From: Streptomyces radiopugnans | GTDB taxonomy: Bacteria; Actinomycetota; Actinomycetes; Streptomycetales; Streptomycetaceae | Length of the DNA stretch: 64,000 bases | Reading direction: 5' to 3' | NCBI RefSeq assembly: GCF_900110735.1 | Contig: NZ_FOET01000001.1 | Coordinates: forward strand, 682,001-746,000 | Shown here: one piece after another, positions 47,019 to 56,699 of the stretch | Position numbering within the stretch: the first letter of the stretch is position 1 | Layout of the letters: each line of letters begins with the position of its first letter | Notes under the pieces: generated by a model | What the model saw: only the letters and a program-made list of their open reading frames with translations | The model's database searches: none | What the model was told of the DNA's origin: nothing | Position numbers and translations under genes: made by a program

Positions 47019-48428
47019 TCAGAGGTCGAAGTACATCTCGAACTCGTGCGGGTGCGGACGGAGCTGGATCGGGGCGATCTCGTTGGTGCGCTTGTAGTCG
47101 ATCCAGGTCTCGATCAGGTCTGCGGTGAAGACGCCGCCGGCCTGCAGGTACTCGTTGTCCTCCTCCAGGGCCTCCAGGACGGCCGGCAGGGAGGTCGGCA
47201 CCTGCGGGACGCCCGCGTGCTCCTCCGGAGCCAGCTCGTAGAGGTCCTTGTCGATCGGCTCGGCCGGCTCGATCTTGTTCTTGACGCCGTCCAGGCCGGC
47301 CAGCAGCAGGGCCGAGAAGGCCAGGTACGGGTTGGAGGACGGGTCCGGGGCGCGGAACTCCACGCGCTTGGCCTTCGGGTTGGAGCCGGTGATCGGGATG
47401 CGCATCGCGGCGGAGCGGTTGCGCTGCGAGTACACCAGGTTCACCGGGGCCTCGAAGCCGGGCACCAGGCGGTGGTAGGAGTTCACCGTCGGGTTGGTGA
47501 AGGCCAGCAGCGACGGGGCGTGCTTGAGGATGCCGCCGATGTAGTACCGGGCGGTGTCCGACAGGCCCGCGTAGCCCTGCTCGTCGTAGAACAGCGGCTC
47601 GCCGCCGGACCACAGCGACTGGTGGACGTGCATGCCCGAGCCGTTGTCGCCGAAGATCGGCTTCGGCATGAAGGTGGCGGTCTTGCCGTTGCGCCAGGCG
47701 ACGTTCTTGATGATGTACTTGAACAGCATCAGGTCGTCGGCGGCCGCCAGCAGCGTGTTGAACCTGTAGTTGATCTCCGCCTGGCCGGCGGTGCCGACCT
47801 CGTGGTGCTGGCGCTCGACCTTCAGGCCGACCCGGTCCAGCTCCAGGGACATCTCGGCGCGCAGGTCGGCGAAGTGGTCGACCGGCGGGGTCGGGAAGTA
47901 GCCGCCCTTGTAGCGGACCTTGTAGCCGCGGTTGTCCTCCAGCGCACCGGTGTTCCAGGCGCCGGCCTCGGAGTCGATGTGGTAGAAGGACTCGTTCGCG
48001 CTGGTCTGGAAGCGGACGCTGTCGAAGACGTAGAACTCGGCCTCGGGCCCGAAGTAGGCGGTGTCCGCGATGCCGGAGGAGGCGAGGTACGCCTCGGCCT
48101 TCTTCGCCACGTTGCGCGGGTCCCGGCTGTACTGCTCGCCGGTGATCGGGTCGTGGATGAAGAAGTTGATGTTGAGCGTCTTGTCGCGGCGGAACGGGTC
48201 CAGGCGGGCGGTGGACAGGTCCGGCAGCAGCGCCATGTCGGACTCGTGGATCGCCTGGAAGCCGCGGATCGAGGACCCGTCGAAGGCCTGCATCTCGGAC
48301 GGGTCGAACGTCGAGGCCGGGATCGTGAAGTGCTGCATGATTCCCGGCAGGTCGCAGAAGCGGACGTCGACGAACTTCACGTCGTTGTCCGCGATGTACT
48401 TCTTTGCCTCGTCGGCGTTCTGGAACAT
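47019..48428 (-). CDS. glnA: glutamine synthetase type I
   Basis: A 469-residue dodecameric GSI that makes glutamine from glutamate and ammonia using ATP. It starts [20 protein letters not shown], with AGGAGG before ATG 48428. Signatures seen are [17 protein letters not shown], the ATP-binding [18 protein letters not shown] and, near the end, the adenylylation loop [19 protein letters not shown] with DKDLYEL following. The target tyrosine of GlnE is expected in the latter segment. A complete GlnR site lies 97-135 bases upstream, so transcription should rise under nitrogen limitation. Its modifier gene glnE is at the other end of the window. Confidence 0.97.
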   Translation of the reverse strand: MFQNADEAKKYIADNDVKFVDVRFCDLPGIMQHFTIPASTFDPSEMQAFDGSSIRGFQAIHESDMALLPDLSTARLDPFRRDKTLNINFFIHDPITGEQYSRDPRNVAKKAEAYLASSGIADTAYFGPEAEFYVFDSVRFQTSANESFYHIDSEAGAWNTGALEDNRGYKVRYKGGYFPTPPVDHFADLRAEMSLELDRVGLKVERQHHEVGTAGQAEINYRFNTLLAAADDLMLFKYIIKNVAWRNGKTATFMPKPIFGDNGSGMHVHQSLWSGGEPLFYDEQGYAGLSDTARYYIGGILKHAPSLLAFTNPTVNSYHRLVPGFEAPVNLVYSQRNRSAAMRIPITGSNPKAKRVEFRAPDPSSNPYLAFSALLLAGLDGVKNKIEPAEPIDKDLYELAPEEHAGVPQVPTSLPAVLEALEEDNEYLQAGGVFTADLIETWIDYKRTNEIAPIQLRPHPHEFEMYFDL

Positions 48429-48524
48429 CCAAGTCCTCCTAGTCCCGCCGCGAGGGGACGGGGTGGCAGCTCGAGTGGCAGTCCAGTGCGATGTCCTGCT
48501 GTCGCCCGACCTTAGATTTGCGGG

Positions 48525-48563
48525 ATTTCTCAAGCATGACCCATTTGTTTCGGTGATGTTAAC
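48525..48563 (-). promoter_or_regulatory. GlnR-binding site of glnA
   Basis: On the minus strand the order is GTTAAC, six bases, GAAAC, six bases, GTCAT, six bases, GAAAT. This matches the two-repeat GlnR consensus (GTnAC-n6-GAAAC) with exact six-base spacers. Its nearest edge is 97 bases upstream of the glnA start codon, the expected place for nitrogen control. Confidence 0.85.
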
Positions 48564-48690
48564 CGGACGAGTGTGCGGACGGTCGCTTTCGGTACCGCCC
48601 TGGTGCCGTCCTCGGCGCCGCCCTCGCGGCCGTGTGCGGCCCCCGCAGCCCGGCCGGGTACCCCGGAAGGCCGCGCGTTACCGTTGACGG

Positions 48691-49158
48691 GTGGACAACA
48701 GGCAAGCAATCGGATCCTGGCTCTCGGGCCCCAGGGCCGCGGCCGAGCAGATGGGCGCGGACTTCGGCTACCGGGGCGAGCGGCTGGGCCTGCCCCAGGA
48801 CGGGCCGGGGTCGGTCGCCCCGCTGGGACGCCGGTTCGGCGCGATCTTCGTCGACTGGGGCCTGTGCATGCTGATCGCATACGGTCTGCTCACGGGCGGC
48901 GACCTCGGCTCGGCGGGGAACTGGGCCCTGCTGGTCTTCGCGGTGCTCGGTGTCCTCACCGTCGGCACGGTCGGCTCCACGCCGGGCAAGCGGCTGCTGG
49001 GCCTGCGGGTGGTCTCCGTGGGCGGCGGGCGGCTCACGATGCCCCGCGCGGTGGTGCGCACGGTCCTGCTGGCGCTCGCCGTGCCGGCGCTCGTGTGGGA
49101 CCGCGACTCGCGCGGCCTGCACGACAGGCTCTCCGGCGCCGTACAGGTGCGGATCTGA
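48691..49158 (+). CDS. RDD-family membrane protein
   Basis: A 155-residue membrane protein. A polar N terminus of about 45 residues is followed by LGRRFGAIFVDWGLCMLIAY, with the Arg and Asp that name the family, a second helix WALLVFAVLGVLTVGTVGST, the PGKRLLGLRVV motif, and a third helix VVRTVLLALAVPALV ending DRDSRGLHDRLSGAVQV. GTG 48691 is the start. It is divergent from glnA; function is unknown. Confidence 0.87.
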   Translation: MDNRQAIGSWLSGPRAAAEQMGADFGYRGERLGLPQDGPGSVAPLGRRFGAIFVDWGLCMLIAYGLLTGGDLGSAGNWALLVFAVLGVLTVGTVGSTPGKRLLGLRVVSVGGGRLTMPRAVVRTVLLALAVPALVWDRDSRGLHDRLSGAVQVRI

Positions 49159-49248
49159 GCGACTACCGCCCCTCGGCGGTATGACGGCGGTATGACGACG
49201 ACCCGCCGCGAGTCGCGGGGCGGACCGGCGCGGGCCCGCGGGCGGAAC

Positions 49249-49292
49249 GTGGTGGAGGCCCGGAACTCCGAAGAGTTCCGGGCCTCCACCAC
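49249..49292. terminator. 20-bp perfect hairpin terminator with CGAA loop
   Basis: GTGGTGGAGGCCCGGAACTC (49249-49268) pairs perfectly with 49273-49292 around CGAA. It stands between the convergent RDD and DUF4191 genes and should act in both directions. Confidence 0.85.
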
Positions 49293-49333
49293 ATCCGTGT
49301 CCGCCCGCCCGGCGCGCCGGGCACGTGCGCGCC

Positions 49334-50023
49334 TCAGCGGCGGGTCGGCCCCTTGGGCATCCGCATGCCGCGGGGCATCGGCCCCTTGGGCATCGGCAGG
49401 TTGTTCATCAGGTCGCCCATGGCCCGCAGCCGGTCGTTGGTCTCCGTGACCTGGGGGCCCTGGAGCACCCGGGGGAACTTGAGCAGCTTGGTGCGCAGCT
49501 TCTTCAGCTCCGTCTGGCCCTCGCCGGTGCCCACGACCACGTCGTGGACCGGGACGCCGCTGACGATGCGCGCCATGCGCTTCTTCTCGGAGACGATCAG
49601 GGAGCGCACCCGGTTCGGGTTCCCCTCGCCGACGAGCACGATGCCCGCCTTCCCCACGGCCCGGTGGACGACGTCCTGCTGCCGGTTCATGGCGACGGCC
49701 GGGGTGACCGTCCAGCCGCGGCCGATGTTGTCCAGGACGGCGGCCGCGGCGCCCGGCTGACCCTCCATCTGGCTGAACGCCGCCCGCTCGGCCCGGCGGC
49801 CGAAGACGATGGCCATCGCGAGGAAGGCCAGCAGGAAGCCCAGGATGCCCAGGTAGACGGGGTGGCCGACCCAGAAGCCGATCGCGAGGAGAACACCGAA
49901 GGTGACGAGCCCCACGCCCGCGAGGACGAAGCCGATCGACTTGTCGACGCGCCGCGTCATCTTGTACGTCAGGGCGATCTGCTTGAGCCGCCCCGGATTC
50001 TCGGATGTTTCCTTCCTCGCCAT
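49334..50023 (-). CDS. DUF4191 membrane protein
   Basis: A 229-residue protein of DUF4191, found next to lipA in Streptomyces. It starts MARKETSENPGRLKQIALTY, has two adjacent membrane helices (SIGFVLAGVGLVTFGVLLAI, YLGILGFLLAFLAMAIVFG) and a cytoplasmic domain with VVHRAVGKAGIVLVGEGNP and VSEKKRMARIVSGVPVHDVV. The last 25 residues repeat Met-Pro-Lys-Gly-Pro units. ATG 50023 lies 10 bases after a tiny upstream gene. Function is unknown. Confidence 0.88.
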   Translation of the reverse strand: MARKETSENPGRLKQIALTYKMTRRVDKSIGFVLAGVGLVTFGVLLAIGFWVGHPVYLGILGFLLAFLAMAIVFGRRAERAAFSQMEGQPGAAAAVLDNIGRGWTVTPAVAMNRQQDVVHRAVGKAGIVLVGEGNPNRVRSLIVSEKKRMARIVSGVPVHDVVVGTGEGQTELKKLRTKLLKFPRVLQGPQVTETNDRLRAMGDLMNNLPMPKGPMPRGMRMPKGPTRR

Positions 50024-50033
50024 ACAGCGAAGT

Positions 50034-50213
50034 CTACGTCGCCCGCCTGCGCCGGGTCGCCGCGGCCTCCAGGACGGCCGCGGCCTCCCCCCGCGCCCGT
50101 GCCCGGCGGCGGTCCTCCAGGACGGCCGCCCAGGCGTTGCGGCGCGCGGTGCGCTGCCCGCCGGGCAGCAGCAGCCCCTCCAGTCTTCCCAGGATCCGTG
50201 CGGTGGTGTGCAC
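50034..50213 (-). CDS. small hypothetical basic protein between lipA and DUF4191
   Basis: A 59-residue open frame from GTG 50213 to TAG 50034-50036. It reads HTTARILGRLEGLLLPGGQR then TARRNAWAAVLEDRRRARAR, and ends in a basic RRRR stretch. A GGAGGGG sequence stands before the start. The clean stop, helix-like pattern of Leu and Arg/Glu residues, and fit between lipA and the DUF4191 gene support a real gene, likely co-transcribed with both. I know no function for it. Confidence 0.55.
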   Translation of the reverse strand: MHTTARILGRLEGLLLPGGQRTARRNAWAAVLEDRRRARARGEAAAVLEAAATRRRRAT

Positions 50214-50368
50214 CGGAAGGTCCCCTCCCCATGGCGGGCCCCGCGGGGCCGGTGGTGCGGGCGGTCCGTGGTCCCCACCCTCGCCGAACGGTGTTACCAG
50301 CGGGTGACGACGCGGTCAAAGGCGCCGAAAGCGGAGGGAGCGGATCAGGCCACGGGGAGGGGAGGGCG

Positions 50369-51307
50369 TCACGCCGCGGTGGCGCCCCGGCGCTCGACCG
50401 CCTGCCGGTACAGGCGCCCGGCGCGGTAGGAGGAGCGGACCAGCGGGCCGGACATGACGCCGGCGAAGCCGATCTCGTCCGCCTCGTCCTTCAGCTCCAC
50501 GAACTCCTGGGGCTTCACCCAGCGCTCCACCGGGTGGTGCCGGGGCGAGGGGCGCAGGTACTGGGTGATGGTGATCAGCTCGCAGCCGGCCTCGTGCAGG
50601 TCGCGCAGGGCCTGGCTGACCTCCTCGCGGGTCTCGCCGAGCCCGAGGATCAGGTTCGACTTGGTGACCAGCCCCTCCGCGCGGGCCCGGGTGATCACCT
50701 CCAGCGAACGCTCGTAGCGGAAGGCGGGGCGGATGCGCTTGAAGATCCGCGGGACCGTCTCGACGTTGTGCGCCAGCACCTCCGGGCGCGAGGAGAAGAC
50801 CTCGGCGAGCTGCTCGGGCACCGCGTTGAAGTCCGGGATCAGCAGCTCGACGCCGGTGTCCGGCATCAGCGCGTGGATCTGGCGGACGGTCTCGGCGTAC
50901 AGCCAGGCGCCGCCGTCGGGCAGGTCGTCGCGGGCGACGCCGGTGATCGTGGCGTACCGCAGCTCCATCTGCCGGACGGACTCGGCCACCCGGCGCGGCT
51001 CGTCGCGGTCGAACTCGGCGGGCCTGCCGGTGTCGATCTGGCAGAAGTCGCAGCGCCGGGTGCACTGCTCGCCTCCGATGAGGAAGGTGGCCTCGCGGTC
51101 CTCCCAGCACTCGAAGATGTTGGGACAGCCGGCCTCCTGGCACACCGTGTGCAGGCCCTCGCGCTTCACCAGGGACTGCAGTGCGTTGTACTCGGGGCCC
51201 ATCTTCGCCCGGGTCTTGATCCACTCGGGCTTGCGCTCGATGGGGGTCTGGCTGTTCCGGACCTCCAGGCGCAGCAGCTTCCTACCGTCGGGTGCGACAG
51301 CGGACAC
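50369..51307 (-). CDS. lipA: lipoyl synthase
   Basis: A 312-residue radical SAM enzyme that inserts two sulfur atoms into octanoyl groups on lipoyl domains. Both iron-sulfur clusters are visible: [12 protein letters not shown] holds the auxiliary cluster cysteines and CTRRCDFC is the radical SAM CxxxCxxC. Also conserved are [25 protein letters not shown] and [17 protein letters not shown] 51307 is chosen because it gives the family's usual [18 protein letters not shown] start and has AAGGGGAG upstream. It follows lipB on the same strand. The product is needed for pyruvate dehydrogenase, whose E1 gene is at the end of the window. Confidence 0.95.
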   Translation of the reverse strand: MSAVAPDGRKLLRLEVRNSQTPIERKPEWIKTRAKMGPEYNALQSLVKREGLHTVCQEAGCPNIFECWEDREATFLIGGEQCTRRCDFCQIDTGRPAEFDRDEPRRVAESVRQMELRYATITGVARDDLPDGGAWLYAETVRQIHALMPDTGVELLIPDFNAVPEQLAEVFSSRPEVLAHNVETVPRIFKRIRPAFRYERSLEVITRARAEGLVTKSNLILGLGETREEVSQALRDLHEAGCELITITQYLRPSPRHHPVERWVKPQEFVELKDEADEIGFAGVMSGPLVRSSYRAGRLYRQAVERRGATAA

Positions 51308-51382
51308 GTCCGGCACTCCCCTTATGTGTTGGTGGCCTTTGAATCTTCGGCGCACACAAGGGTACGCCTTGGCTTGTTCGGG

Positions 51383-52162
51383 TCAGACGGCGCGGGGCAG
51401 CGCTTCCGCGGACTCCAGCACCGCGCGCAGGTGCTTCTCCACCACGGGCAGCACCTCGGCGACGGTCACCGGCCTGCCCAGCTCCTGCGAGAGCGAGGTG
51501 ACGCCGGCGTCCCGGATGCCGCACGGCACGATGCGGTCGTACCCGGTGTTGTCGGAGTCGCAGTTCAGCGCGAAGCCGTGCATGGTGACGCCCTTGGCCA
51601 CCCGGATGCCGATGGCGGCGAGCTTGCGGTCGTCGCCGCGCTGGCCGGCGTTGGAGGGGGCGTACTCCGGGCCGCGCAGCCTCGGGTCGTACTCGTCGTC
51701 GTGGAGTCTCGGGTCGAAGTCCAGGTCCAGGCCGCCCAGCGCGGTCCTCTTCCCGGGATCGCCCAGCACCCACACCCCGCTGCGCCCCTCGACCCGGGTG
51801 GTCTCCAGGCCGAACTCCGCGCACGTGCGGATCAGCGCCTCCTCAAGCCGCCGCACATGGGCGACGACGTCCACCGGGCGGGGCAGCTTCAGGATCGGGT
51901 AGCCGACGAGCTGGCCCGGGCCGTGCCAGGTGATCTTGCCGCCGCGGTCCACGTCCACCACGGGGGTGCCGTCCAGGGGGCGCTCGCTGTCCTCGGTGCG
52001 GCGGCCGGCCGTGTACACCGGCTGGTGCTCCAGCAGCAGGCAGGTGTCGGGGATCTCGTCGGCGAAGCGGGCCGCGTGGACCTCGCGCTGCCTGCGCCAC
52101 GCCTCCAGATACTCCACGGCGTCCTCGCCGAAGCCCAGGTGGACAAAGCGCAGCTCGCTCAC
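51383..52162 (-). CDS. lipB: lipoyl(octanoyl) transferase
   Basis: A 259-residue enzyme that moves octanoate from acyl carrier protein to lipoyl domains. The signature [16 protein letters not shown] and [17 protein letters not shown] are present, with the catalytic Lys and Cys regions [20 protein letters not shown] and IVPCGI. GTG 52162 has GGAGGAG upstream. There is an inserted stretch ([20 protein letters not shown], around residues 165-185) commonly seen in Streptomyces LipB. It is upstream of lipA in the same direction, 75 bases apart. Confidence 0.95.
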   Translation of the reverse strand: MSELRFVHLGFGEDAVEYLEAWRRQREVHAARFADEIPDTCLLLEHQPVYTAGRRTEDSERPLDGTPVVDVDRGGKITWHGPGQLVGYPILKLPRPVDVVAHVRRLEEALIRTCAEFGLETTRVEGRSGVWVLGDPGKRTALGGLDLDFDPRLHDDEYDPRLRGPEYAPSNAGQRGDDRKLAAIGIRVAKGVTMHGFALNCDSDNTGYDRIVPCGIRDAGVTSLSQELGRPVTVAEVLPVVEKHLRAVLESAEALPRAV

Positions 52163-52460
52163 GGCGGCTCCTCCTCCGGTCGTCTCGGGCCGCGGCCCAG
52201 GTCGTCGCGGGTCCCGGCAGCCACTGTACGGCTCCGGGGCCGGGGAGCGGCGGGCCGGTGGCTGCCGGCCGGTCACCGGTGACGGACCGCGACGGACGGT
52301 CGCCGGACGGTTCCGCCCCCCGCGCCCACTCACACGTATGGATGAAACCCGTGCGCAGACCCCCGGAGGGGCGGAGCGGACGGCTACATTCGCGCCGTTC
52401 CAGCAGGGCGCCCCGGCGTCTGTCGTACCCCAAGCCGTGAGGCAGGAGACCGCAAAGCCG

Positions 52461-53954
52461 ATGTCGACGGAACGACCTGGGAAATCCACCCAGCGCACCC
52501 CCAACCGCCAGCTCGCCGCGCTCATCGCCGAGGCCGGGTTCTCCAACGCCGGACTCGCCCGGCGGGTCGACCAGCTCGGTTTGGAGCACGGACTGGACCT
52601 CCGGTACGACAAGACCTCCGTGACGCGCTGGCTGCGCGGGCAGCAGCCGCGCGGCACGACGCCGGCGCTGATCGCCGAGGTCTTCACCCGCCGCCTGGGC
52701 CGCAGGCTCACCGCCCAGGATCTGGGCCTGGACGCGTGCGCGCCGGTCTACGCCGGGCTGGAGTTCGCGGCCACACCCGGCGAGGCGGTGGACATCGTCG
52801 GGGGCCTGTGGCGCAAGGACACCGGGAACCACGCCGAGCTGCGCAAGATCGCCTTCACCCCGGCCGGGCTGGTGGTGCCCAGCCGGGACTGGCTGATCGG
52901 CCGCCCCGACGAGCGCGTGGCGCGCGGCGAACCCGCACCGGAGGCGCCCAGGGTGCCCTCCCAGGGACGCGGCCCCCTGTCGCCCGCCGCCGTACCGCCG
53001 CCCCGGGTGGGGCAGGCGGCCCGGATCGAGCGGGTGGAGCGGGGCCCGGGGCAGCGGGTCACGGCCGGGGACATCGCCGCCCTGCGCTCGGTCGGCGAGC
53101 TGTTCCGCGCCCTCGACCACGCCTACGGCGGCGGCCACGCCCGGCAGGCGCTGGTGCGCTACCTGGAGCACGAGGCCGAGCCGATGCTGCGCGGCGCCTA
53201 CGGGGAGCAGACCGGGCGCCGGCTGTTCGCCGCGGTGGCGGACCTGACCCGCCTGGCCGGGTGGACGGCGTACGACATCGCCGCGCACGGGCTGGCGCAG
53301 CGCTACTTCGTCCAGGCGCTGCGGCTGGCCCAGGCCGCCGGGGACCGGGCGTACGGCAGCTATGTGCTGGTGACGATGAGCAGGCAGGCGGTGTACCTCG
53401 GGCACGGCCGCGAGGCGGTGCAGCTGGCGCGGGTCGCCCAGCAGGGCGTCGGTTCCTCGGTGCCGCCGGCCGTCCAGGCGCTGCTGCACGCGGTGGAGGC
53501 GCGCGGGCACGGGGTGCTGGGGGAGGTGCGGGCGTGCACGGCGTCGCTGGCCCGCGCCGAGCGGGCGCTGGAGCAGGCGCGGCCGGGCGACGAGACGCCG
53601 CACTGGGCGCGGTTCTTCGACGAGGCGCAGCTCGCCGACGAGTTCGGGCACTGCCACCGGGACCTCCAGCAGTACCGGGCGGCGGCCCAGCACGCCGAGC
53701 GATCCCTGCAACTGCGGGGCCCGGGCTATGTGCGCAGCCGGCTGTTCTGCCGGATGGTGCTGGCCACCGCCCGGCTGGGGCTGGGCGACGTGGAGCAGGC
53801 GTGCGCCCTGGCCGCGGAGTCGGCGCAGCAGGCGGCGGAGATGCGCTCGGTGCGGGCGCACGAGTACGTCAAGGACTTCGAACGCCGGCTGGAGCCGTAC
53901 CGGGACGCCACACCGGTGCGCACCTACCGCGAGCGGGTCGCCGCCCTCGTCTGA
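52461..53954 (+). CDS. NsdA-like regulatory protein with N-terminal helix-turn-helix
   Basis: A 497-residue protein of the Streptomyces family that includes NsdA, a negative regulator of differentiation and antibiotic production. The N-terminal part resembles an XRE-type DNA-binding domain ([40 protein letters not shown]). A Pro-rich linker at about 150-195 is followed by TPR-like helices ([60 protein letters not shown]). Start ATG 52461 is used; GTG 52437 with a closer GAGGCAGGAG is possible. It is divergent from lipB. Its targets cannot be told from sequence. Confidence 0.75.
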   Translation: MSTERPGKSTQRTPNRQLAALIAEAGFSNAGLARRVDQLGLEHGLDLRYDKTSVTRWLRGQQPRGTTPALIAEVFTRRLGRRLTAQDLGLDACAPVYAGLEFAATPGEAVDIVGGLWRKDTGNHAELRKIAFTPAGLVVPSRDWLIGRPDERVARGEPAPEAPRVPSQGRGPLSPAAVPPPRVGQAARIERVERGPGQRVTAGDIAALRSVGELFRALDHAYGGGHARQALVRYLEHEAEPMLRGAYGEQTGRRLFAAVADLTRLAGWTAYDIAAHGLAQRYFVQALRLAQAAGDRAYGSYVLVTMSRQAVYLGHGREAVQLARVAQQGVGSSVPPAVQALLHAVEARGHGVLGEVRACTASLARAERALEQARPGDETPHWARFFDEAQLADEFGHCHRDLQQYRAAAQHAERSLQLRGPGYVRSRLFCRMVLATARLGLGDVEQACALAAESAQQAAEMRSVRAHEYVKDFERRLEPYRDATPVRTYRERVAALV

Positions 53955-54079
53955 CCCCTGGAGCCCTCCGCCGCCCACCGGCCGACCGTGCCGCCGCGCC
54001 GCCACGCGGCGGCACGGTCACGTTCGGCCCGGGGCCTGCCCGGTCCCCCCGGAGCCCGCCGGAGCCCACCGGAGTCTGC

Positions 54080-55492
54080 TCAGGCCGCGGCACGCAGGGC
54101 CGGGCCCTGCGCGTACAGCCGGATGCCGAAGTCGCGGCGCACGGCGTCCGCGGCGCGGCGGGCCGAGCGCAGCGCGCCCTGGGCGTCGGCGGTGTCGCGG
54201 TGGTCGCCGCAGACGTACAGGCCGTACAGCACCCGGACCGGGCGCCGCGGATCGTGCGGTGCGGGCGTCGCGGGCACGGCCAGCGGGTCGTGGTGGACGG
54301 CCAGCAGCTCCCAGCGGCCGGTCGGGACGCCGTACAGCCCGGCGAGCTGGGCGCGCGCGGCCCGGTCCAGCACACCGGGCGGCTCGGACGCGGCGGCGCC
54401 CAGCACCACGGAGGTGACCAGCGCGCGGCCCGGCCGCGCGCGCGAGGGGTCCACGGCGCTGGCGACGGCCGTGTACGCCACCGGACCGCGCCGGTCGGCG
54501 TCGAGCAGGAGCAGCGGCTCGTCCGTGGGTGCCGGGCCCTCCACCGCGTGGTGCAGCACGGTCACCGGGTGGAAGTCCGGCACCCGCAGACCCGGCAGCA
54601 GCTCGGCCGCGTCGCGGGCCCCGGTGGCGATGAGCACCGCGCGGCAGCGGATCGTGCCGTGGTCGCGCGTCACCACCGCGTTGGCGGCCACGGACAGGAC
54701 GCGCACCCCGGTGCGGACGGTACCGGGCGGCAGCCCGTCCGCCAGGGCCCGGGGCACGGACACCGCGCCGCCCGCGGGCAGGCACAGCCCGCCGCGGGCG
54801 AAGTCGCGCAGCACCAGATCGCCGATCCGGCTGGAGGTCGTCAGCTCCGGGTCGCACAGCAGCGCGCCGAGCAGGGGGCGCAGCAGGCCGTCGGCCGCCC
54901 GGGAGGACAGGGCGCGGGCGGCCAGGGCCTGGGCGGCGGGCAGCTCGGGACGGGCGTCCAGGCGCTCGGCGGGCGTCGAGGCGAGCCGGGCGAGCTGCGC
55001 GCGCAGCCGGGCCTGGTCCAGGGTGGTGCCCAGCGCGGTGCCGAGGGCGCCGCCCGGGGGGCGCCGGGCGCCGGCCAGGGCGCTCACCGCGGCACGCGCG
55101 CTCCGTGCGCCACGGGGTCGGCCGGCGGTGCGGGAGCCGCGGATGGCGCGGGTGGTGCGGGGCGCGCCGACGCGCAGCCCGCGGTCGCCGCTGCGGATCA
55201 GCACCCCGGAGGCGAAGGGGCGCAGGTCGAGCCCGGCCAGGCCGGGGCAGCGGCGCAGCTCGGACCAGCCGGAGGAGAGCGGCCGGCCGCCGCGGTCCAG
55301 CCGGTAGCCGTCGATCTCCTCGGTCGCCATCCGGCCCCCGACGGCGCCGGCGGCCTCCAGCACGGTGACGTGCAGCCCGGCGCCGGTCAGATGGTGTGCT
55401 GCGGCCAGGCCCGCCAGGCCCGCGCCGACGACGGCGACGTCGGTGGTCTCCCGGCCTCGGCCGGGGCTGGGACGGAGTGCGCTGCCGGGCAT
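54080..55492 (-). CDS. FAD-dependent amine-oxidase-like oxidoreductase
   Basis: A 470-residue flavoprotein of the protoporphyrinogen-oxidase/amine-oxidase family. The ADP-binding motif is VAVVGAGLAGLAAAHHLTGA, followed by VLEAAGAVGGRMATE. The C-terminal LYGLYVCGDHRDTADAQGAL is the second FAD contact. The middle holds an Ala-rich helical insertion. ATG 55492 has GGGAGG just upstream; ATG 55513 would add seven residues. It is the same direction as, and about 275 bases after, the TIGR01777 gene. Substrate unknown. Confidence 0.83.
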   Translation of the reverse strand: MPGSALRPSPGRGRETTDVAVVGAGLAGLAAAHHLTGAGLHVTVLEAAGAVGGRMATEEIDGYRLDRGGRPLSSGWSELRRCPGLAGLDLRPFASGVLIRSGDRGLRVGAPRTTRAIRGSRTAGRPRGARSARAAVSALAGARRPPGGALGTALGTTLDQARLRAQLARLASTPAERLDARPELPAAQALAARALSSRAADGLLRPLLGALLCDPELTTSSRIGDLVLRDFARGGLCLPAGGAVSVPRALADGLPPGTVRTGVRVLSVAANAVVTRDHGTIRCRAVLIATGARDAAELLPGLRVPDFHPVTVLHHAVEGPAPTDEPLLLLDADRRGPVAYTAVASAVDPSRARPGRALVTSVVLGAAASEPPGVLDRAARAQLAGLYGVPTGRWELLAVHHDPLAVPATPAPHDPRRPVRVLYGLYVCGDHRDTADAQGALRSARRAADAVRRDFGIRLYAQGPALRAAA

Positions 55493-55633
55493 GGGCCCTC
55501 CCGTGGTCGACACTGCGGCGCGAGCGGACGTCCGGGGGTTTCCTGCCCTCCGAAGACGCGTTCGACGCGCGCTTTCAAGCCGACCCTAGGGAAGCGGGCG
55601 ATCACGGACAGTCGCGCACGCACCGGGCACGGA

Positions 55634-55678
55634 CGCACATCGGTCGCGCACGGGTGTACGGCGGTCGCACATCGGTCG
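55634..55678. repeat. pair of 13-base direct repeats upstream of the oxidoreductase
   Basis: CGCACATCGGTCG occurs at 55634-55646 and 55666-55678, 32 bases apart, about three helical turns. It sits 140-190 bases upstream of the oxidoreductase start in an otherwise empty 275-base gap, so it might bind a regulator, but there is no match to a known operator. Confidence 0.4.
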
Positions 55679-55767
55679 AGTACGGCTCGTGCGCCACTCG
55701 TTCACCACCTGCGCCCCACCCGCGCCCCCACCCGCACGCCCGGCCGGAACGCCTCCGGTGGGCGGGG

Positions 55768-56658
55768 TCAGCGCAGCGCCGCCCGGACGGCGTCCTCGAT
55801 GCCGGGGAAGGCGAAGACGAAGCCGGACTCCAGCAGCCGCCGGGGCAGCACCCGCTGACTGCCGAGCACATCCGTGGAGAACTCGCCCAGCACCGCGCGC
55901 AGCACGGGAGCGGGCACGGGCAGCACCGCCGGACGGTGCAGCACCCGTCCCATCGCGGCGGCCACCTCCCGCTGGGTGACCGGCTCGGGCGCGGTCAGGT
56001 TGACCGGTCCGGACAGCTCCTCGGTGTCCAGCAGATGCCGCAGCGCGGCGATGTGGTCGTGCAGGGCGATGTGGCTCCAGTACTGGCGGCCGCTGCCCAG
56101 GGGCCCGCCCAGCCCGGCCCTGAAGACCGGGAACAGCCGGCCCCACGCCCCGCCGGTGCGGGAGACCACCAGCCCGGTGCGGGCGTACACGGTGCGGATC
56201 CCCGCCTCCTCGGCCGGCGCGGCGGCCTCCTCCCACTCCTGGCAGACGTCGGCCAGGAAGCCGTGCCCGGGCGGCGCGTCCTCGTCCACGGCGCGGTCGC
56301 CGGTGTCGCCGTAGTAGCCGACGGCGCTGCCGACCACCAGGGTGCGCGGCGGGGTGTCGAGCGAGGCCAGGGCCTCGGCGACGGCGGCCGTCCCCAGGAC
56401 CCGGCTGTCGCGGATCTCGCGCTTGTACGCCTCGGTCCAGCGGTGGTCGCCGACGCCCGCGCCGGCCAGGTGCACCACCGCCTCGCAGCCCACCAGCCCG
56501 GCGGCGTCCACGTACTGCCTCCTCGGGTCCCACTCCACCTCGTCGCCGGCCCGGGGCGGGCGGCGCACCAGGCGCAGCACCTCGTGCCCGTCGGCGCGCA
56601 GGGAGTCCACAAGTGCCCGGCCGATGAGGCCGGATGAGCCGGTGACCGCGATACGCAT
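55768..56658 (-). CDS. TIGR01777-family NAD-dependent epimerase-like protein
   Basis: A 296-residue extended short-chain dehydrogenase-like protein (YfcH/SulA type). It begins MRIAVTGSSGLIGRALVDSL, with the TGxxGxxG nucleotide motif, and has AVVHLAGAGVGDHRWTEAYK, SAVGYYGDTGDRAVDEDAPP and a C-terminal DUF1731-like end (VLPRRLLESGFVFAFPGIED). The family's reaction is not established. The ATG at 56658 lies 41 bases from the divergent GNAT gene. Confidence 0.88.
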   Translation of the reverse strand: MRIAVTGSSGLIGRALVDSLRADGHEVLRLVRRPPRAGDEVEWDPRRQYVDAAGLVGCEAVVHLAGAGVGDHRWTEAYKREIRDSRVLGTAAVAEALASLDTPPRTLVVGSAVGYYGDTGDRAVDEDAPPGHGFLADVCQEWEEAAAPAEEAGIRTVYARTGLVVSRTGGAWGRLFPVFRAGLGGPLGSGRQYWSHIALHDHIAALRHLLDTEELSGPVNLTAPEPVTQREVAAAMGRVLHRPAVLPVPAPVLRAVLGEFSTDVLGSQRVLPRRLLESGFVFAFPGIEDAVRAALR

Positions 56659-56699
56659 GGGGTAATCCTGGTGGACAGCCGCTCCGATGGCGAGGCACA

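Noticed and set aside
51843..54005. Open frame of about 720 codons antisense to the NsdA-like gene
   Set aside because: It covers the lipB start and the divergent gap, lacks motifs and is explained by the two real genes.
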